A stretch of 64,000 nt of DNA from Archangium primigenium (GTDB lineage Bacteria; Myxococcota; Myxococcia; Myxococcales; Myxococcaceae). The position numbers were made by a program, and so were the translations under genes. Under the pieces are notes generated by a model. It did not search any database and was not told the origin of the DNA. It worked only from the letters and a program-made list of their open reading frames with translations. The DNA lies in the NCBI RefSeq assembly GCF_016904885.1, contig NZ_JADWYI010000001.1, positions 7,621,224 to 7,685,223 on the forward strand, given 5' to 3'. Shown in pieces: positions 42,297 to 52,335 of the stretch; position 1 is the first letter of the stretch; the number at the start of each line of letters is the position of its first letter.

Positions 42297-44573
42297 ATGC
42301 GCCGAGTCAGACCGGACCACCGCCCTCCCCCGCCCTCGAACCGCCCCGCACGGATGCTGGGTTGGGCCACGCTGACGCTGCTGGCCACCGGCTCGGGCTG
42401 CGGCACGCCCGCGGAGACGGCGGCGCCGGCGACGCGGGACGTGGGCACCGAGCAGCGGGCGCTCGCGGCGGCGACCCTGCGGGTCACGCTGCAGACCTGG
42501 TCCAACCACTACCTGGTGGCGGACAAGGGGGGCGGCGCGGACCTCATGGCCTACAGCACCGTGCCCCAGGACTGGGAGACGTTCACCCTCACGGACACGA
42601 ACGGAGGCTCGCTCGTCAGCGGTGACGTGGTGACGCTGCAGAGCATCAGCGGCCAGTACGGCTCGGCGATCAACGGCGGCGGCGGGGCCATCCGCTTCAC
42701 CGCGACCTCGCCGCAGTCCTGGGAGCAGTTCACCATCACCAAGCTCAACGGCACGGGCGCCATCGGTGCCGGGGACAAGTTCTCGCTGCGCACGGTGGTC
42801 ACCGGCCAGTACGTCTCGGCGACCAACGCGGGCGGAAGCACCGTGAACGCCTCGGGCGCCTCGGCGCGCGAGTGGGAGACCTTCACGCTGGGCGTGCTGG
42901 GCAGCGGCGGCGGCAACGGGACGGATCCCGACTTCGGCCCCAACGTCTTCGTCTTCGACCCCTCCATGTCGATGGCGACCATCCAAGGCCAGCTCAACAC
43001 CGTCTTCAACCGGATGGAGAAGAACCACTTCGGCAACGAGCGCTACGCGTACTTCTTCAAGCCGGGCGCCTACAACCTGGACGTGCAGATCGGCTTCTAC
43101 ATGAGCGCGATCGGGCTCGGGCAGTCGCCCGACAACGTGACCATCACCGGCTCGGTGCGCACCAACGCCAACTGGTTCCAGGGCAACGCCACGCAGAACT
43201 TCTGGCGCGGCATGGAGAACCTCTCGGTCGTCCCGACGCTGGACGGCAACAAGATGGTGTGGGCCGTGTCCCAGGCCACCACCATGCGCCGCGTGCACGT
43301 GAAGGGCTCCATCAACCTGTGGGACAGCGCCTGGAACAACGCCTGGTCGAGCGGCGGGTTCATCGCGGACTCGCAGATCGACAACGTCATCAACTCGGGC
43401 ACCCAGCAGCAGTTCCTCACCCGCAACACCCGCCTGAACAACTGGCAGGGGCAGAACTGGAACATGGTGTTCGTGGGCGATGAGCAGGCCCCGTCGGGCA
43501 CCTGGCCCAACCAGGTCTACACCGTCGTGGACACCACGCCGGTCATCCGCGAGAAGCCCTACCTCTTCGTCGACGACGCCGGGAAGTTCGCCGTCAAGGT
43601 TCCCTCCCTGCGCACCAACAGCAAGGGCACCACGTGGAGCACCGGCACCACGCCCGGCGCCGTGCTGTCCATCGACCAGTTCCACATCGCCCGCGCGGAC
43701 CGGGACACCACCACCACGCTCAACGCGGCCCTGAGCGCCGGCAAGCACCTGCTCATCACCCCGGGCATCTACCACCTGTCCGGCGCGCTCCAGGTGAACA
43801 ACCCCAACACCGTCATCCTGGGCATGGGTCTGGCCACGCTCATTCCGGACTACGGCACCGCGGCGATGAACATCGCGGACGTGGATGGCGTGTCCGTGGC
43901 GGGCGTGCTCTTCGACGCGGGCGTCACCAACTCGCCCGTGCTCATCACCATGGGCAGCGCGAAGAACTCGGTCAGCCACGCGGCCAACCCCTCGGCGCTC
44001 TTCGACGTGTCGTGCCGGGTGGGTGGCGCGGCGGTGGGCAAGGCGACGAGCTGCCTCACCGTCAACAGCAACCACGTGCTGCTCGACAACATCTGGCTGT
44101 GGCGCGCCGACCACGGCAGCGGGGTGGGCTGGGACACGAACAAGAGCATCAACGGCATCACCGTCAACGGTGACAACGTGTCCGCCTACGGCCTGTTCGT
44201 GGAGCACTTCGAGGGCTACCAGACGCTCTGGAACGGCAACGGCGGCCGCGTCTACTTCTACCAGTCCGAGATCCCCTACGACGTGCCCAACCAGGCCAGC
44301 TGGACGCACGACGGCGTGAAGGGCTACGCCTCGTACAAGGTCGCCAACTCGGTGACGAGCCACGACGCGCGCGGCCTCGGCATCTACTCGGTGTTCTGGA
44401 ACCCCGTCATCCTGGAGAACGCCATCGAGACGCCCTCGAACGCGAACGTGAAGTTCCAGCACATGATCACGGTGTTCCTCGGCAGCACCGGCGGCGCGGC
44501 GATCAACCACATCATCAACGGCACGGGCAACGCGGTCACCAACCAGAACATGGTGTCCAAGTCGTCCTACTGA
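42297..44573 (+). CDS. secreted fascin-like plus beta-helix protein, probable polysaccharide-active
   Basis: 758 residues with a signal peptide or lipoprotein-like leader (LGWATLTLLATGSGCG, Cys35). Residues about 60-200 repeat a beta-trefoil pattern (SNHYLVADKGGGADLMAYST; GQYGSAINGGGGAIRFTA; GQYVSATNAGGSTVNAS) like fascin-type or ricin-type carbohydrate modules. Residues about 215-755 have a right-handed beta-helix pattern (FFKPGAYNLDVQIGFYMSAIGLG; ADHGSGVGWDTNKSINGITVNGDN; YGLFVEHFEGYQTLWNGNGGRVYFYQSE). It resembles actinobacterial secreted proteins labelled coagulation-factor 5/8-type. GH55 or GH87-type activity on glucan is possible but not proved. GAGGAAG precedes the ATG. Confidence 0.72.
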   Translation: MRRVRPDHRPPPPSNRPARMLGWATLTLLATGSGCGTPAETAAPATRDVGTEQRALAAATLRVTLQTWSNHYLVADKGGGADLMAYSTVPQDWETFTLTDTNGGSLVSGDVVTLQSISGQYGSAINGGGGAIRFTATSPQSWEQFTITKLNGTGAIGAGDKFSLRTVVTGQYVSATNAGGSTVNASGASAREWETFTLGVLGSGGGNGTDPDFGPNVFVFDPSMSMATIQGQLNTVFNRMEKNHFGNERYAYFFKPGAYNLDVQIGFYMSAIGLGQSPDNVTITGSVRTNANWFQGNATQNFWRGMENLSVVPTLDGNKMVWAVSQATTMRRVHVKGSINLWDSAWNNAWSSGGFIADSQIDNVINSGTQQQFLTRNTRLNNWQGQNWNMVFVGDEQAPSGTWPNQVYTVVDTTPVIREKPYLFVDDAGKFAVKVPSLRTNSKGTTWSTGTTPGAVLSIDQFHIARADRDTTTTLNAALSAGKHLLITPGIYHLSGALQVNNPNTVILGMGLATLIPDYGTAAMNIADVDGVSVAGVLFDAGVTNSPVLITMGSAKNSVSHAANPSALFDVSCRVGGAAVGKATSCLTVNSNHVLLDNIWLWRADHGSGVGWDTNKSINGITVNGDNVSAYGLFVEHFEGYQTLWNGNGGRVYFYQSEIPYDVPNQASWTHDGVKGYASYKVANSVTSHDARGLGIYSVFWNPVILENAIETPSNANVKFQHMITVFLGSTGGAAINHIINGTGNAVTNQNMVSKSSY

Positions 44574-44601
44574 GCGCCGCCCCACCGCGGGTGCCGCACG
44601 C

Positions 44602-44636
44602 CGCCGCCGGAGCCCCTCGGGGTTCCGGCGGCGTTT
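44602..44636. terminator. terminator between convergent genes
   Basis: A 10-bp G/C stem, CGCCGCCGGA paired with TCCGGCGGCG, encloses a 12-nt loop with internal CCC/GGG pairing and is followed by TTT. It lies 28 bp after the beta-helix gene stop and 17 bp before the end of the convergent cytochrome gene, so it may serve both directions. Confidence 0.75.
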
Positions 44637-44652
44637 CACTGTCCGGGGCCGC

Positions 44653-47445
44653 TCAGGGGATGCTGAGCGGGTTGGCGGGATCGCTGCCCGCGGCCCGCTC
44701 GTCCCCGTCGAGGTGCCCGTCCAGGTCCCGATCGACGCCGATGCGCCAGCCCGAGCCCGGCGGCACACAGGTGAAGGTCAGCGCCGAGTCACCCGTGCAC
44801 GACTGCCGCAGGGCCGCGTCGCTGATGGTGGCCTGCGAGGACCGGTCCCATTGGAACTGCCCGCCTCGCAGGTAGACGAGGCCGACCTCGGTCTGCGCCA
44901 GGCGCCCCTTGACCACCAGATCGCACTCGCCCACGTGGGCGCGCGTGAGCAGCAGGGCGATCCGGGGCACCACCGTCGAGACGTTCTGCGCCGTGAGCGT
45001 CACCTGCTGTCCGACGATGGGCGCCAGGTTGCTGTCGAACGCCAGCATGAACTCGCCCATGTCCCGCTTGGCCTGACGGCCCTCGGGCGTGTCGGGGATG
45101 CCCACCGTGTTGAACACCGGGTGGAAGTCGAAGCCGCTGTTGAAGCGGAACATCGTGTCGAGCGAGCCATCGCTGTTGAAGCCGAAGCCGCGCACCTGGT
45201 CACCCAGGAAGGGATCCGGCGGGAGGAAGCCGAAGGGGTAGTCCACGCCGAACATGCCAATCTTCTGGTACATGTTCCGCAGGTGCGGCGTCTTCGGGAA
45301 GATCGCCGTGCCCACGAACGCCGACTTGCCATCCGTGCCGAAGAGGCCCTTGAAGGCGCCCTCGCCCGGATTGTCGTTGGGATCCAACTTGTGACAGGAC
45401 TGGCACGGCCCGTGGAAGAAGGTCGGGGTGTGGGTGAAGAAGTCCTTGCCCGCCTGCTGCGCCGGGGTGAGCGAGTTGTCCAGGTTGCGCACCGGGTTGG
45501 GCGGGTAGACGACCTGGAGCATGAAGTCCGTGAACTTCTGCAGCTCCGCGGGCGTGAGCTGCGCCTGACGGCCGAGCAGATCCATGAACGCCGGGTTGAA
45601 CTTCTTGAACGCGGCGGCCTCGTCGAAGGCCCCGCTGTTGGGCTGCGCGTTCGGGGCGTCGTCGGCGCCGGAGCGGTCGCCACGCCAGTGCATGGGCCCG
45701 TGGTTGGCCATGCCGCGCAGGCTCTGCGTCGACAGGGGACCCTTGAGCGGGTGGAAGTTGGGATCCTGCCCGAAGGTGGGATCGTCCCCGAACTCGGGCG
45801 GCACCTGGGCGATGGGGTTCTTGTTGAGCGTGTAGGCGCCATCCGGGTTGCCCAGGTTCCACACCAGGCTGTCGAAGTCCCCGAAGATGTGACAGCTCGC
45901 GCAGGACGAGTCGCCGTGGCTGGAGGTGTAGCGCGCGTTGTAGAGGAAGGGACGACCCGCCACCACGCTCGCGGGCTCGGGGTTGTACATGCGCTGGTGG
46001 GCGATCTCCTTGCGCGTGGAGGTGTTCACCACGGACAGGCCATTGTCGAAGCGCGTCAGCACGTACAGACGCCCGCGCGCCTCGTCCAACACCATGCCCG
46101 TGGGCCCCCCGCCGCTCAGCTCGATATGATTGGCCGCGTTCGGCACGAAGGAATCGGCCTCGAGCGCGGCGGTGGCGAAGACGCCCAGCTTCGAGGAGCC
46201 GAACGCCGCCACGTACAGCGTGTCCCCTTTGGCGTTCACCGCCATGCCGAGCGGCTGCGCGAGGCTCTTCTCGCTCTCCGCGTTGGGCGTGGCGGCACAG
46301 CACGCGGCGTAGTTGATGTGTTTGTTGAGGTGCCGGGGCGCGACCTGCGAGCCGCTCAGCACGCTGATGCGGCTCTCGTGCAGGTGCCCGCGCAGGGTCG
46401 TCTTGGCGAAGGTGCCGGGGCCCTCGAACCGCAAGTCATTGCGGGCCTCGGTGTTGCTCACGTACACCTTTCCGTTCACCGGATTGACGGCCATGTTGAA
46501 CAGGATGGTGCCCACCCCCGCGTAGAAGCCCGCCGAGCCCGCGAGCTGCACGGGCGGATTGGCGGTGGCGTTGATGACGAACACGTCCTTGTCCGGCAGG
46601 GAGAACTTCACGTGTTGCGTCCAGGAGCGGCCCAGGGAGTCGAGCCAGTCCTTGCCGTTGTACTTCACGAGCAGGCCCGTCTCCGGGGCCGGCACGCCCG
46701 CGGCGTTGGTGTTGGGGCCCGGCACGCCCCCGGCCTGCTCCCCGCCATTGGGCACCAGCGACTCGTGGATGATGGTGCTGCGGTTGCCCGAGTGGAACGC
46801 GGCGGCGTAGACACGCGAGCCGTCCGGCGTGACCGCCAGGGCCCGGGGGGTGTCGCTGAACAGGGTGAGGATCGTGAGGGGCGAGCCCGCGAGCGAGGTG
46901 CCCAGGTTGTTCGCATCGAACACCCAGACATCCGCGCGGCCAATCCCCGGCGTGGTGAACTGAGGGTTGAAGGGCACGTTCTGTCCCCGGTGCGCGGCGG
47001 TGATGAACGCCCGGCTCTTGTCGGAACCGGCGAACACGATGTCCCGTGGCTCGTCACCCACCAGCAGTGTGCGCACCACCAGCCCCGAGGCCCCGCCCGG
47101 CGCGACCTTCACGACGCTCACGCTGTCGGACAGGTGGTTGACGACCCAGACCTCCTCGTCGCTGCGCGCCGCGACCGCCACGGGCTCCAGTCCCACGGGG
47201 ACGGAGAGCCGGTGCGTGAGCCCGCTGGCGGAGACCTGGTAGACCTCGAGGCGGTTGTCCGGCGTGTTGACGGCGAAGAGCAACGCGCCGTTGGGCGAGA
47301 GCGCCAGCGGACGGACCTGACCACTCTCGAAAAGGGTGAAGGGGGACGCGGACACCTCGGAGCCCAACCACAGACCCACGAACAGCGCCACGCGGACAAG
47401 GCAATTCCATACATCACGGCAAAACGCCGTGTTCCCGGCTCGCAT
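44653..47445 (-). CDS. propeller-diheme cytochrome c (peroxidase/MauG-like)
   Basis: 930 residues with a signal peptide (LVRVALFVGLWLGSEVSA). The N-terminal 480 residues are a YVTN/lactonase-like beta-propeller (RPLALSPNGALLFAVNTPDNRLEVYQV; PRALAVTPDGSRVYAA). The C-terminal part carries two heme c motifs: CASCH, encoded at 45889-45903, and CQSCH, encoded at 45391-45405, separated by MHWRGDRSG as in diheme cytochrome c peroxidases. Near the end VDRDLDGHLDGDE resembles a calcium-binding loop. It is periplasmic or secreted; the redox substrate is unknown. GGAG precedes the ATG at 6 nt. Confidence 0.88.
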   Translation of the reverse strand: MRAGNTAFCRDVWNCLVRVALFVGLWLGSEVSASPFTLFESGQVRPLALSPNGALLFAVNTPDNRLEVYQVSASGLTHRLSVPVGLEPVAVAARSDEEVWVVNHLSDSVSVVKVAPGGASGLVVRTLLVGDEPRDIVFAGSDKSRAFITAAHRGQNVPFNPQFTTPGIGRADVWVFDANNLGTSLAGSPLTILTLFSDTPRALAVTPDGSRVYAAAFHSGNRSTIIHESLVPNGGEQAGGVPGPNTNAAGVPAPETGLLVKYNGKDWLDSLGRSWTQHVKFSLPDKDVFVINATANPPVQLAGSAGFYAGVGTILFNMAVNPVNGKVYVSNTEARNDLRFEGPGTFAKTTLRGHLHESRISVLSGSQVAPRHLNKHINYAACCAATPNAESEKSLAQPLGMAVNAKGDTLYVAAFGSSKLGVFATAALEADSFVPNAANHIELSGGGPTGMVLDEARGRLYVLTRFDNGLSVVNTSTRKEIAHQRMYNPEPASVVAGRPFLYNARYTSSHGDSSCASCHIFGDFDSLVWNLGNPDGAYTLNKNPIAQVPPEFGDDPTFGQDPNFHPLKGPLSTQSLRGMANHGPMHWRGDRSGADDAPNAQPNSGAFDEAAAFKKFNPAFMDLLGRQAQLTPAELQKFTDFMLQVVYPPNPVRNLDNSLTPAQQAGKDFFTHTPTFFHGPCQSCHKLDPNDNPGEGAFKGLFGTDGKSAFVGTAIFPKTPHLRNMYQKIGMFGVDYPFGFLPPDPFLGDQVRGFGFNSDGSLDTMFRFNSGFDFHPVFNTVGIPDTPEGRQAKRDMGEFMLAFDSNLAPIVGQQVTLTAQNVSTVVPRIALLLTRAHVGECDLVVKGRLAQTEVGLVYLRGGQFQWDRSSQATISDAALRQSCTGDSALTFTCVPPGSGWRIGVDRDLDGHLDGDERAAGSDPANPLSIP

Positions 47446-47579
47446 GTGAACTCCACGCCGGGCGCGACCCCCCGGTCGGCACCCCAACGGAGAAAGGAGA
47501 GTCCTCCGGATCGTGCGCCTTCCGCGGGGGCATTGTAAAGGCCGGGCCCGAATTCTCGGCCTCCGGCGCGATGCGTCTT

Positions 47580-50500
47580 TCAGTCGAGCAGTTGCAGCAG
47601 ATCCGCCCGGGTGATGGACGCGGCGCCCGAGGCGCCTCCCAGGGCGGCCTCGAACAGCGCGCGCTTCTTGTCCTGCAAGTGGAGGATCTTCTCCTCCACG
47701 GTCCCCTGGGACACCAGCCGGTACACCATCACCGGCCGCTGCTGCCCGATGCGGTGCGCACGGTCGGCCGCCTGCGCCTCCACCGAGGGGTTCCACCATG
47801 GGTCCACGAGGAAGACATGGTCCGCCGCCGTGAGGTTGAGCCCTGTCGCTCCCGCCTTGAGTGAAATCAGCATCACCGGAGGGCCGTCCGGTGACTGGAA
47901 TGACGCGGCCACCTCGCCCCGGTTGCTCGTCGCGCCATCCAACCGGACAAAGCCAATGCCCGCCTCGCGCAGCGCGGGCTCGATGAGATCCAGCAGCGAC
48001 GTCCACTGGGAGAACACGAGCGCCTTGTGGCCGTCCGCCACGGCCGTCCCGAGCGCCTCCACCAGCGCCTCCACCTTGGAGGACGTCTTGGCCTGCTGGC
48101 CAGGCACCAGCGCCGGGTGACACGCCGCCTGACGCAGGCGCAAGAGCGCCTCCAGCGCCTTGAGCACGCTGCCCCCCGCCTCCAGTTGGGACACCACCTC
48201 CTCGCGCGTGGCGGCGTAGACCGCGTCGTAGACGGCGCGCTCGCGCTCACTGAGCGTGACATGCCGCACGGACTCCGTGCGGGGGGGAAGCTCGGGCGCC
48301 ACGTCGCGCTTGAGCCGGCGCAGCACGAAGGGGCGGATGCGCGCGCGCAGCAGCTCGGCCGCGCCCTTCTGGTTGTCCGTCACCGGCCGCGCCCACCGGG
48401 ACTCGAACTCCTTGCGGCCCCCGAGCAGCCCCCGGTTGGTGAAGTGCATCAGGCTCCAGAGCTCCTCGAGCCGGTTCTCGATGGGCGTGCCGCTCAGGGC
48501 CACCCGGAAGGAGGCCTGGAGCCCATAGGCCGCGCGCGCCACCTGGCTCTCCGGATTCTTGATGGCCTGGGCCTCGTCGAGCACCACCGTGTCCCACATG
48601 CGCGCCCCGAGCACCTCCGCGTCCAGACGCATCAGCGCGTAGGTGGTGAGCGTCACGTCGGCCGTCTCGTCCAGGACGCGGCCGGGGCCGTGGTAGACGG
48701 AGACCTTGAGCGAGGGCCGGAAGCGCTTCACCTCCGCCTCCCAGTTGGGCAGCACGCTCGTGGGGGCCACCACCAGGGTGCCCGGGCCCAGGACGCACAG
48801 CGTCTGCAGCGTCTTGCCCAGACCCATGTCGTCCGCCAGCACCCCGCCGAGCCCCGCCTGACGCAGGAAGGTGAGCCAGCTCACGCCCTGGAGCTGATAG
48901 GCGCGCGGCGTCACCGTGAGGTCCGCGGGCAGCCGAGCGTCCGGCAGCTTCTCGAAGCCCTGGACGAGGGGCGCCAGCCGCTCGAGCACGGGAGGCGCGG
49001 GGTGCTCCAGCGTCTCACACAGGTCCGTGAGCTGCGGCAGGGCATGGTTGGCCAGGTGGCCATTGGACTCCCGCGCGGCGAGGAGATCCGCCACCCGCTG
49101 GCCGTGGGACTTCAGCCACGCGGTGGGCAGCGGCGCCCACCCTCCCCCTTCCAGGGGCACCAGGCCCAGGCCCTCCTCCCACGCCTTCAGCACGGCCCCC
49201 GCGTCCACCGTGCGGGGCGCGCCGCCCTCCTCCCCCTCCACCTGGAAGTCGAACGTGAAGCCCACCCGGGGCACGCCCGCCTCCGAGGTCCCGGCGTCCA
49301 CCGACAGCACCGGACGCAGCTGGACATGGGGGCTCACCACCCGCGCGGCGTCTCCGGTGAGGCCGCCCCGCCAGCGCCGCAGCTTGTCGGCGAGTTGCAC
49401 GGCCTCCTTGCCCTGCACCGTCACGCGACGGCCGGGCACCATGTTCAGCTCGTCGCGCAGCTCGTGGATGAGCTTCTGCTCGGCGCCCTCGTCCCGCACG
49501 GGCACCGCGCCCTGGAGGAACACCATGCGGCCGTTGTCGATGCGCACCGTGGGCGGCGCGCCGTACACCAGCGTGGGCAGTACCGACAGGCCCGACTCCA
49601 GCTGGTTGAGCTCCACCGAGATGCGCGGCTTGAGCGTGCGGTCGATGCGCGGCAAGCGCTGGCTGCGCACGTCCACCGGCATGCGCCGCGCCAGGTCCGG
49701 CAACACCTTGCCCGTCAGGTCCCCCATCTGCGCGGGCGAGAAGACCTTCTCCTGCGGCAGGCTCTCCAGCCGCGCGCCCGTGAGGCCCTGCTCGCCCAAC
49801 TGACAGAGCATGCCGCCACACACCACGACGCCCGGGCACACCACCTCGGTGATGCGCGGGTCCTTCTCGAACCGCAGCACCGTCTGCTCGCCCCGGTCCT
49901 CCACGATGACGCGCGGCAGCAGCGGCTCGGGCGACACGGACACCAGCACCCCGTCGAAGAGCACGGTGCGGGCGGGCTCCAGCACCTTCAGGAGCGCGGA
50001 GAGCCGCTCGGGGGGCAGCGCGCCCCGGGTGGGCCGCGCCAGCAGCTTGTCCGCGAGCAGGTCACACGGCTCCACCTGGATGCGGGCCGCCTCCACCGGC
50101 TGGGCCAGCACCGACGCCAGACTGCGCGCCAGGAGCCGCGCGGTGTTGTCCGGACGCACCAGCAGCCGCTCGAGTTGCAGCCCGCCCTCCACGCGCTTGA
50201 AGCGGTACACCATGCGCTCGGACTTGGGCACGGCGGTGCCCGGACGCGCGCTGGCCGGAGCCCGCGCCGGAGGGGCCGCGGTGGGCCGGGATGGCGGCGG
50301 CGGCTTCGCGGCGGGGCGCGCGTGGTGCAGCACCAGGGCGGCGGCCACCACGTGCTCGCACGGGTCCACGCGGCCCCGGCAGTCGCACTCCCAGATGGCG
50401 TCCTCCGGGTAGAGCACCGTGGTGATGGGCGCGGGGCGGCCGGCGACGCGCACGCGCAACACCGCCTCCTCGCGACCCACGGAGTGGACCGAGACCACGC

Positions 50501-50588
50501 CCGAGCGGGCGAGGTTCGTGCCAGTGGACCAGGTCTCCGGGCGCGCTTCCTCCCGGACGGCTTCGAGCAACTCCTCGGTCACGGACAT
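47580..50588 (-). CDS. SNF2-family helicase with SWIM zinc finger
   Basis: 1002 residues from [10 protein letters not shown], with GGAG 8 nt upstream; an ATG four codons earlier is an alternative. A SWIM zinc finger sits near the N-terminus ([20 protein letters not shown]). The SNF2 ATPase motor occupies the last 450 residues: motif I DDMGLGKT, motif II DEAQ, motif [19 protein letters not shown], and helicase C with [44 protein letters not shown] Cys-poor central domain links them. It translocates on double-stranded DNA using ATP; the target is unknown. It lies downstream of the gapN-like gene on the same strand. Confidence 0.95.
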   Translation of the reverse strand: MSVTEELLEAVREEARPETWSTGTNLARSGVVSVHSVGREEAVLRVRVAGRPAPITTVLYPEDAIWECDCRGRVDPCEHVVAAALVLHHARPAAKPPPPSRPTAAPPARAPASARPGTAVPKSERMVYRFKRVEGGLQLERLLVRPDNTARLLARSLASVLAQPVEAARIQVEPCDLLADKLLARPTRGALPPERLSALLKVLEPARTVLFDGVLVSVSPEPLLPRVIVEDRGEQTVLRFEKDPRITEVVCPGVVVCGGMLCQLGEQGLTGARLESLPQEKVFSPAQMGDLTGKVLPDLARRMPVDVRSQRLPRIDRTLKPRISVELNQLESGLSVLPTLVYGAPPTVRIDNGRMVFLQGAVPVRDEGAEQKLIHELRDELNMVPGRRVTVQGKEAVQLADKLRRWRGGLTGDAARVVSPHVQLRPVLSVDAGTSEAGVPRVGFTFDFQVEGEEGGAPRTVDAGAVLKAWEEGLGLVPLEGGGWAPLPTAWLKSHGQRVADLLAARESNGHLANHALPQLTDLCETLEHPAPPVLERLAPLVQGFEKLPDARLPADLTVTPRAYQLQGVSWLTFLRQAGLGGVLADDMGLGKTLQTLCVLGPGTLVVAPTSVLPNWEAEVKRFRPSLKVSVYHGPGRVLDETADVTLTTYALMRLDAEVLGARMWDTVVLDEAQAIKNPESQVARAAYGLQASFRVALSGTPIENRLEELWSLMHFTNRGLLGGRKEFESRWARPVTDNQKGAAELLRARIRPFVLRRLKRDVAPELPPRTESVRHVTLSERERAVYDAVYAATREEVVSQLEAGGSVLKALEALLRLRQAACHPALVPGQQAKTSSKVEALVEALGTAVADGHKALVFSQWTSLLDLIEPALREAGIGFVRLDGATSNRGEVAASFQSPDGPPVMLISLKAGATGLNLTAADHVFLVDPWWNPSVEAQAADRAHRIGQQRPVMVYRLVSQGTVEEKILHLQDKKRALFEAALGGASGAASITRADLLQLLD

Positions 50589-50645
50589 ACAGGGCTCCAT
50601 CCCTATCCCCGGGAGGGAGCCCACGCAACAAAGCGGCCCCGGGCG

Positions 50646-52262
50646 CTAGAAGAGGAAGTCGGTGGTGAGGAAGTCCGACTCGCGGCGGGTGAGGATGGAC
50701 TGCACGAGCGTGGTGTTCTCGCTCGTCGTCTTGGCCGCCACGAGCGTGCGGATGGAGAACACCCGCAGCGCGTCCGCCACCGACAGCGTCCCCTCCGCCG
50801 AGTCCTTGCGGCCGTTGAAGGGGAAGGTGTCCGGACCGCGCTGGCACTGGCAGTTGAGGTTGATGCGCCCCACCTGGTTGGCGAACGCGTCGATGAGGCG
50901 TCCGATGCGCGTCGAGTCCCGGCCGAAGAGGCTCAACTGCTGGCCGAAATGCGAGTCCACGACGAAGCGCACCACCTGCTCGTCGTCGTCGAACACCATC
51001 ACCGGAATCACCGGGCCGAACTGCTCCTCGCTCGCCAGCCGCATGTCCGCCGTCACCGGGTACACCACCGCGGGCGAGAAGAACGAGTGCCCCGACTCCC
51101 CTCCCCCGCGGTTGAGCACGCGCGCGCCCTTGGCCACGGCCTCGTCGACCAGCCCGCGCAGGTACTCGGCCTTGCCCGGCTCGGGCAGCGGCGTGAGCGC
51201 GACGCCGGGCTCCCACGGCATGCCGGGCTTGAGCCGCTCCACCGCGGCGGTGAAGCGCTCGAGGAAGGGCCCCACGATGTCCCGGTGCACCATGAGCAGC
51301 TTGAGCGCCGTGCAGCGCTGGCCGTTGAAGGACAGCGTCCCGGTGATGCACTCCTTCACGGTGTTGTCCAGGTCCGCGTCCGGCAGGATGATGGCCGGGT
51401 TCTTCGCGTCCAGCCCGAGCACGGACTTGAGCCGGTGGGGCCGCGGGTGCATGCGCTTGAGCTCGCTGGCGCCCCGGTTGGTGCCGATGAAGGCGAACAG
51501 GTCCACGAGGCCGCTCTCCATGAGCGCGCCCACCGTCTCGCGGCCCCGGCCGTAGATGATGTTGATGACGCCCGGCGGGAAGCAGTCCCGGAACGCCTCC
51601 AACAGCGGGCGCACGAGCAACACGCCGAACTTGGCCGGCTTGAACACCACCGCGTTGCCCATGAGCAGCGCGGGGAACAGGGTGCTGAACGTCTCGTTGA
51701 GCGGGTAGTTGTAGGGGCCCATGCACAGGGCCACGCCGATGGGCGCGCGGCGGATCTGCGCCATGACGCCCTGCTCCTGCACGAACCGGGACGAGGTGCG
51801 ATCCATCTCCTTGAGCGCGCGGATCGTCTCGACGATGAGGTCCACCGTCCGGTCGAACTCCTTCTCCGAGTCCGGCTGGGTCTTGCCAATCTCCCACATG
51901 AGCAGGTTCACCACCGCGGTGCGCTGGGCCCGCATGGCGACGAGGAAGCGCTCCACGTGCTCGATGCGCTCGGCGACCCGCATGGACGGCCAGGCGCCCC
52001 GGCCATGGTCATACGCCTTCACCGCGGCCTGGAGCGCCTCCAGCGACTCGTGGGACGTGAGCAGCGGCGTGGCGCCGATCACCCGGGGCTGCACGCCCTG
52101 GGGCGTCTTCGTATAGACGGGGCTGCGCACCGGGTTGAGTTCTCCCGCCCAGGTCCGCAGCTCGCCCCCCACGAGGTACTCGCGCTGCTCCAGGTAGCCG
52201 GGGAGCCGCACGGAGGCGGGAATCTGTTCATCGGAGGGAAAGAGGTCATCGAGCGACGTCAT
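50646..52262 (-). CDS. aldehyde dehydrogenase, GapN-type
   Basis: 538 residues from MTSLDDLFPS with AAAGGA upstream; an in-frame extension reaches 52337 but has no ribosome site. The catalytic region is KNPAIILPDADLDNTVKECITGTLSFNGQRCTALK, where the Cys is the nucleophile, and NGQRCTA is typical of non-phosphorylating glyceraldehyde-3-phosphate dehydrogenase (GapN). MGPYNYPLNE and the GASELKRM segment follow the aldehyde-dehydrogenase NAD(P) fold. GapN oxidises glyceraldehyde-3-phosphate directly to 3-phosphoglycerate, giving NADPH and no ATP. Other aldehydes cannot be excluded. It is divergent from the TenA-like gene, 73 bp apart. Confidence 0.85.
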   Translation of the reverse strand: MTSLDDLFPSDEQIPASVRLPGYLEQREYLVGGELRTWAGELNPVRSPVYTKTPQGVQPRVIGATPLLTSHESLEALQAAVKAYDHGRGAWPSMRVAERIEHVERFLVAMRAQRTAVVNLLMWEIGKTQPDSEKEFDRTVDLIVETIRALKEMDRTSSRFVQEQGVMAQIRRAPIGVALCMGPYNYPLNETFSTLFPALLMGNAVVFKPAKFGVLLVRPLLEAFRDCFPPGVINIIYGRGRETVGALMESGLVDLFAFIGTNRGASELKRMHPRPHRLKSVLGLDAKNPAIILPDADLDNTVKECITGTLSFNGQRCTALKLLMVHRDIVGPFLERFTAAVERLKPGMPWEPGVALTPLPEPGKAEYLRGLVDEAVAKGARVLNRGGGESGHSFFSPAVVYPVTADMRLASEEQFGPVIPVMVFDDDEQVVRFVVDSHFGQQLSLFGRDSTRIGRLIDAFANQVGRINLNCQCQRGPDTFPFNGRKDSAEGTLSVADALRVFSIRTLVAAKTTSENTTLVQSILTRRESDFLTTDFLF

Positions 52263-52335
52263 GGAAATCCTTTCTCGGCCAGAATCTACGGCCCGGCGCC
52301 CTCGCGCGCAGGAGAACTTGGAGGGAGACACCGAC

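Noticed and set aside
52263-52335. TPP riboswitch upstream of the TenA-like gene
   Set aside because: The divergent gap is only 73 bp and lacks the TPP aptamer consensus.
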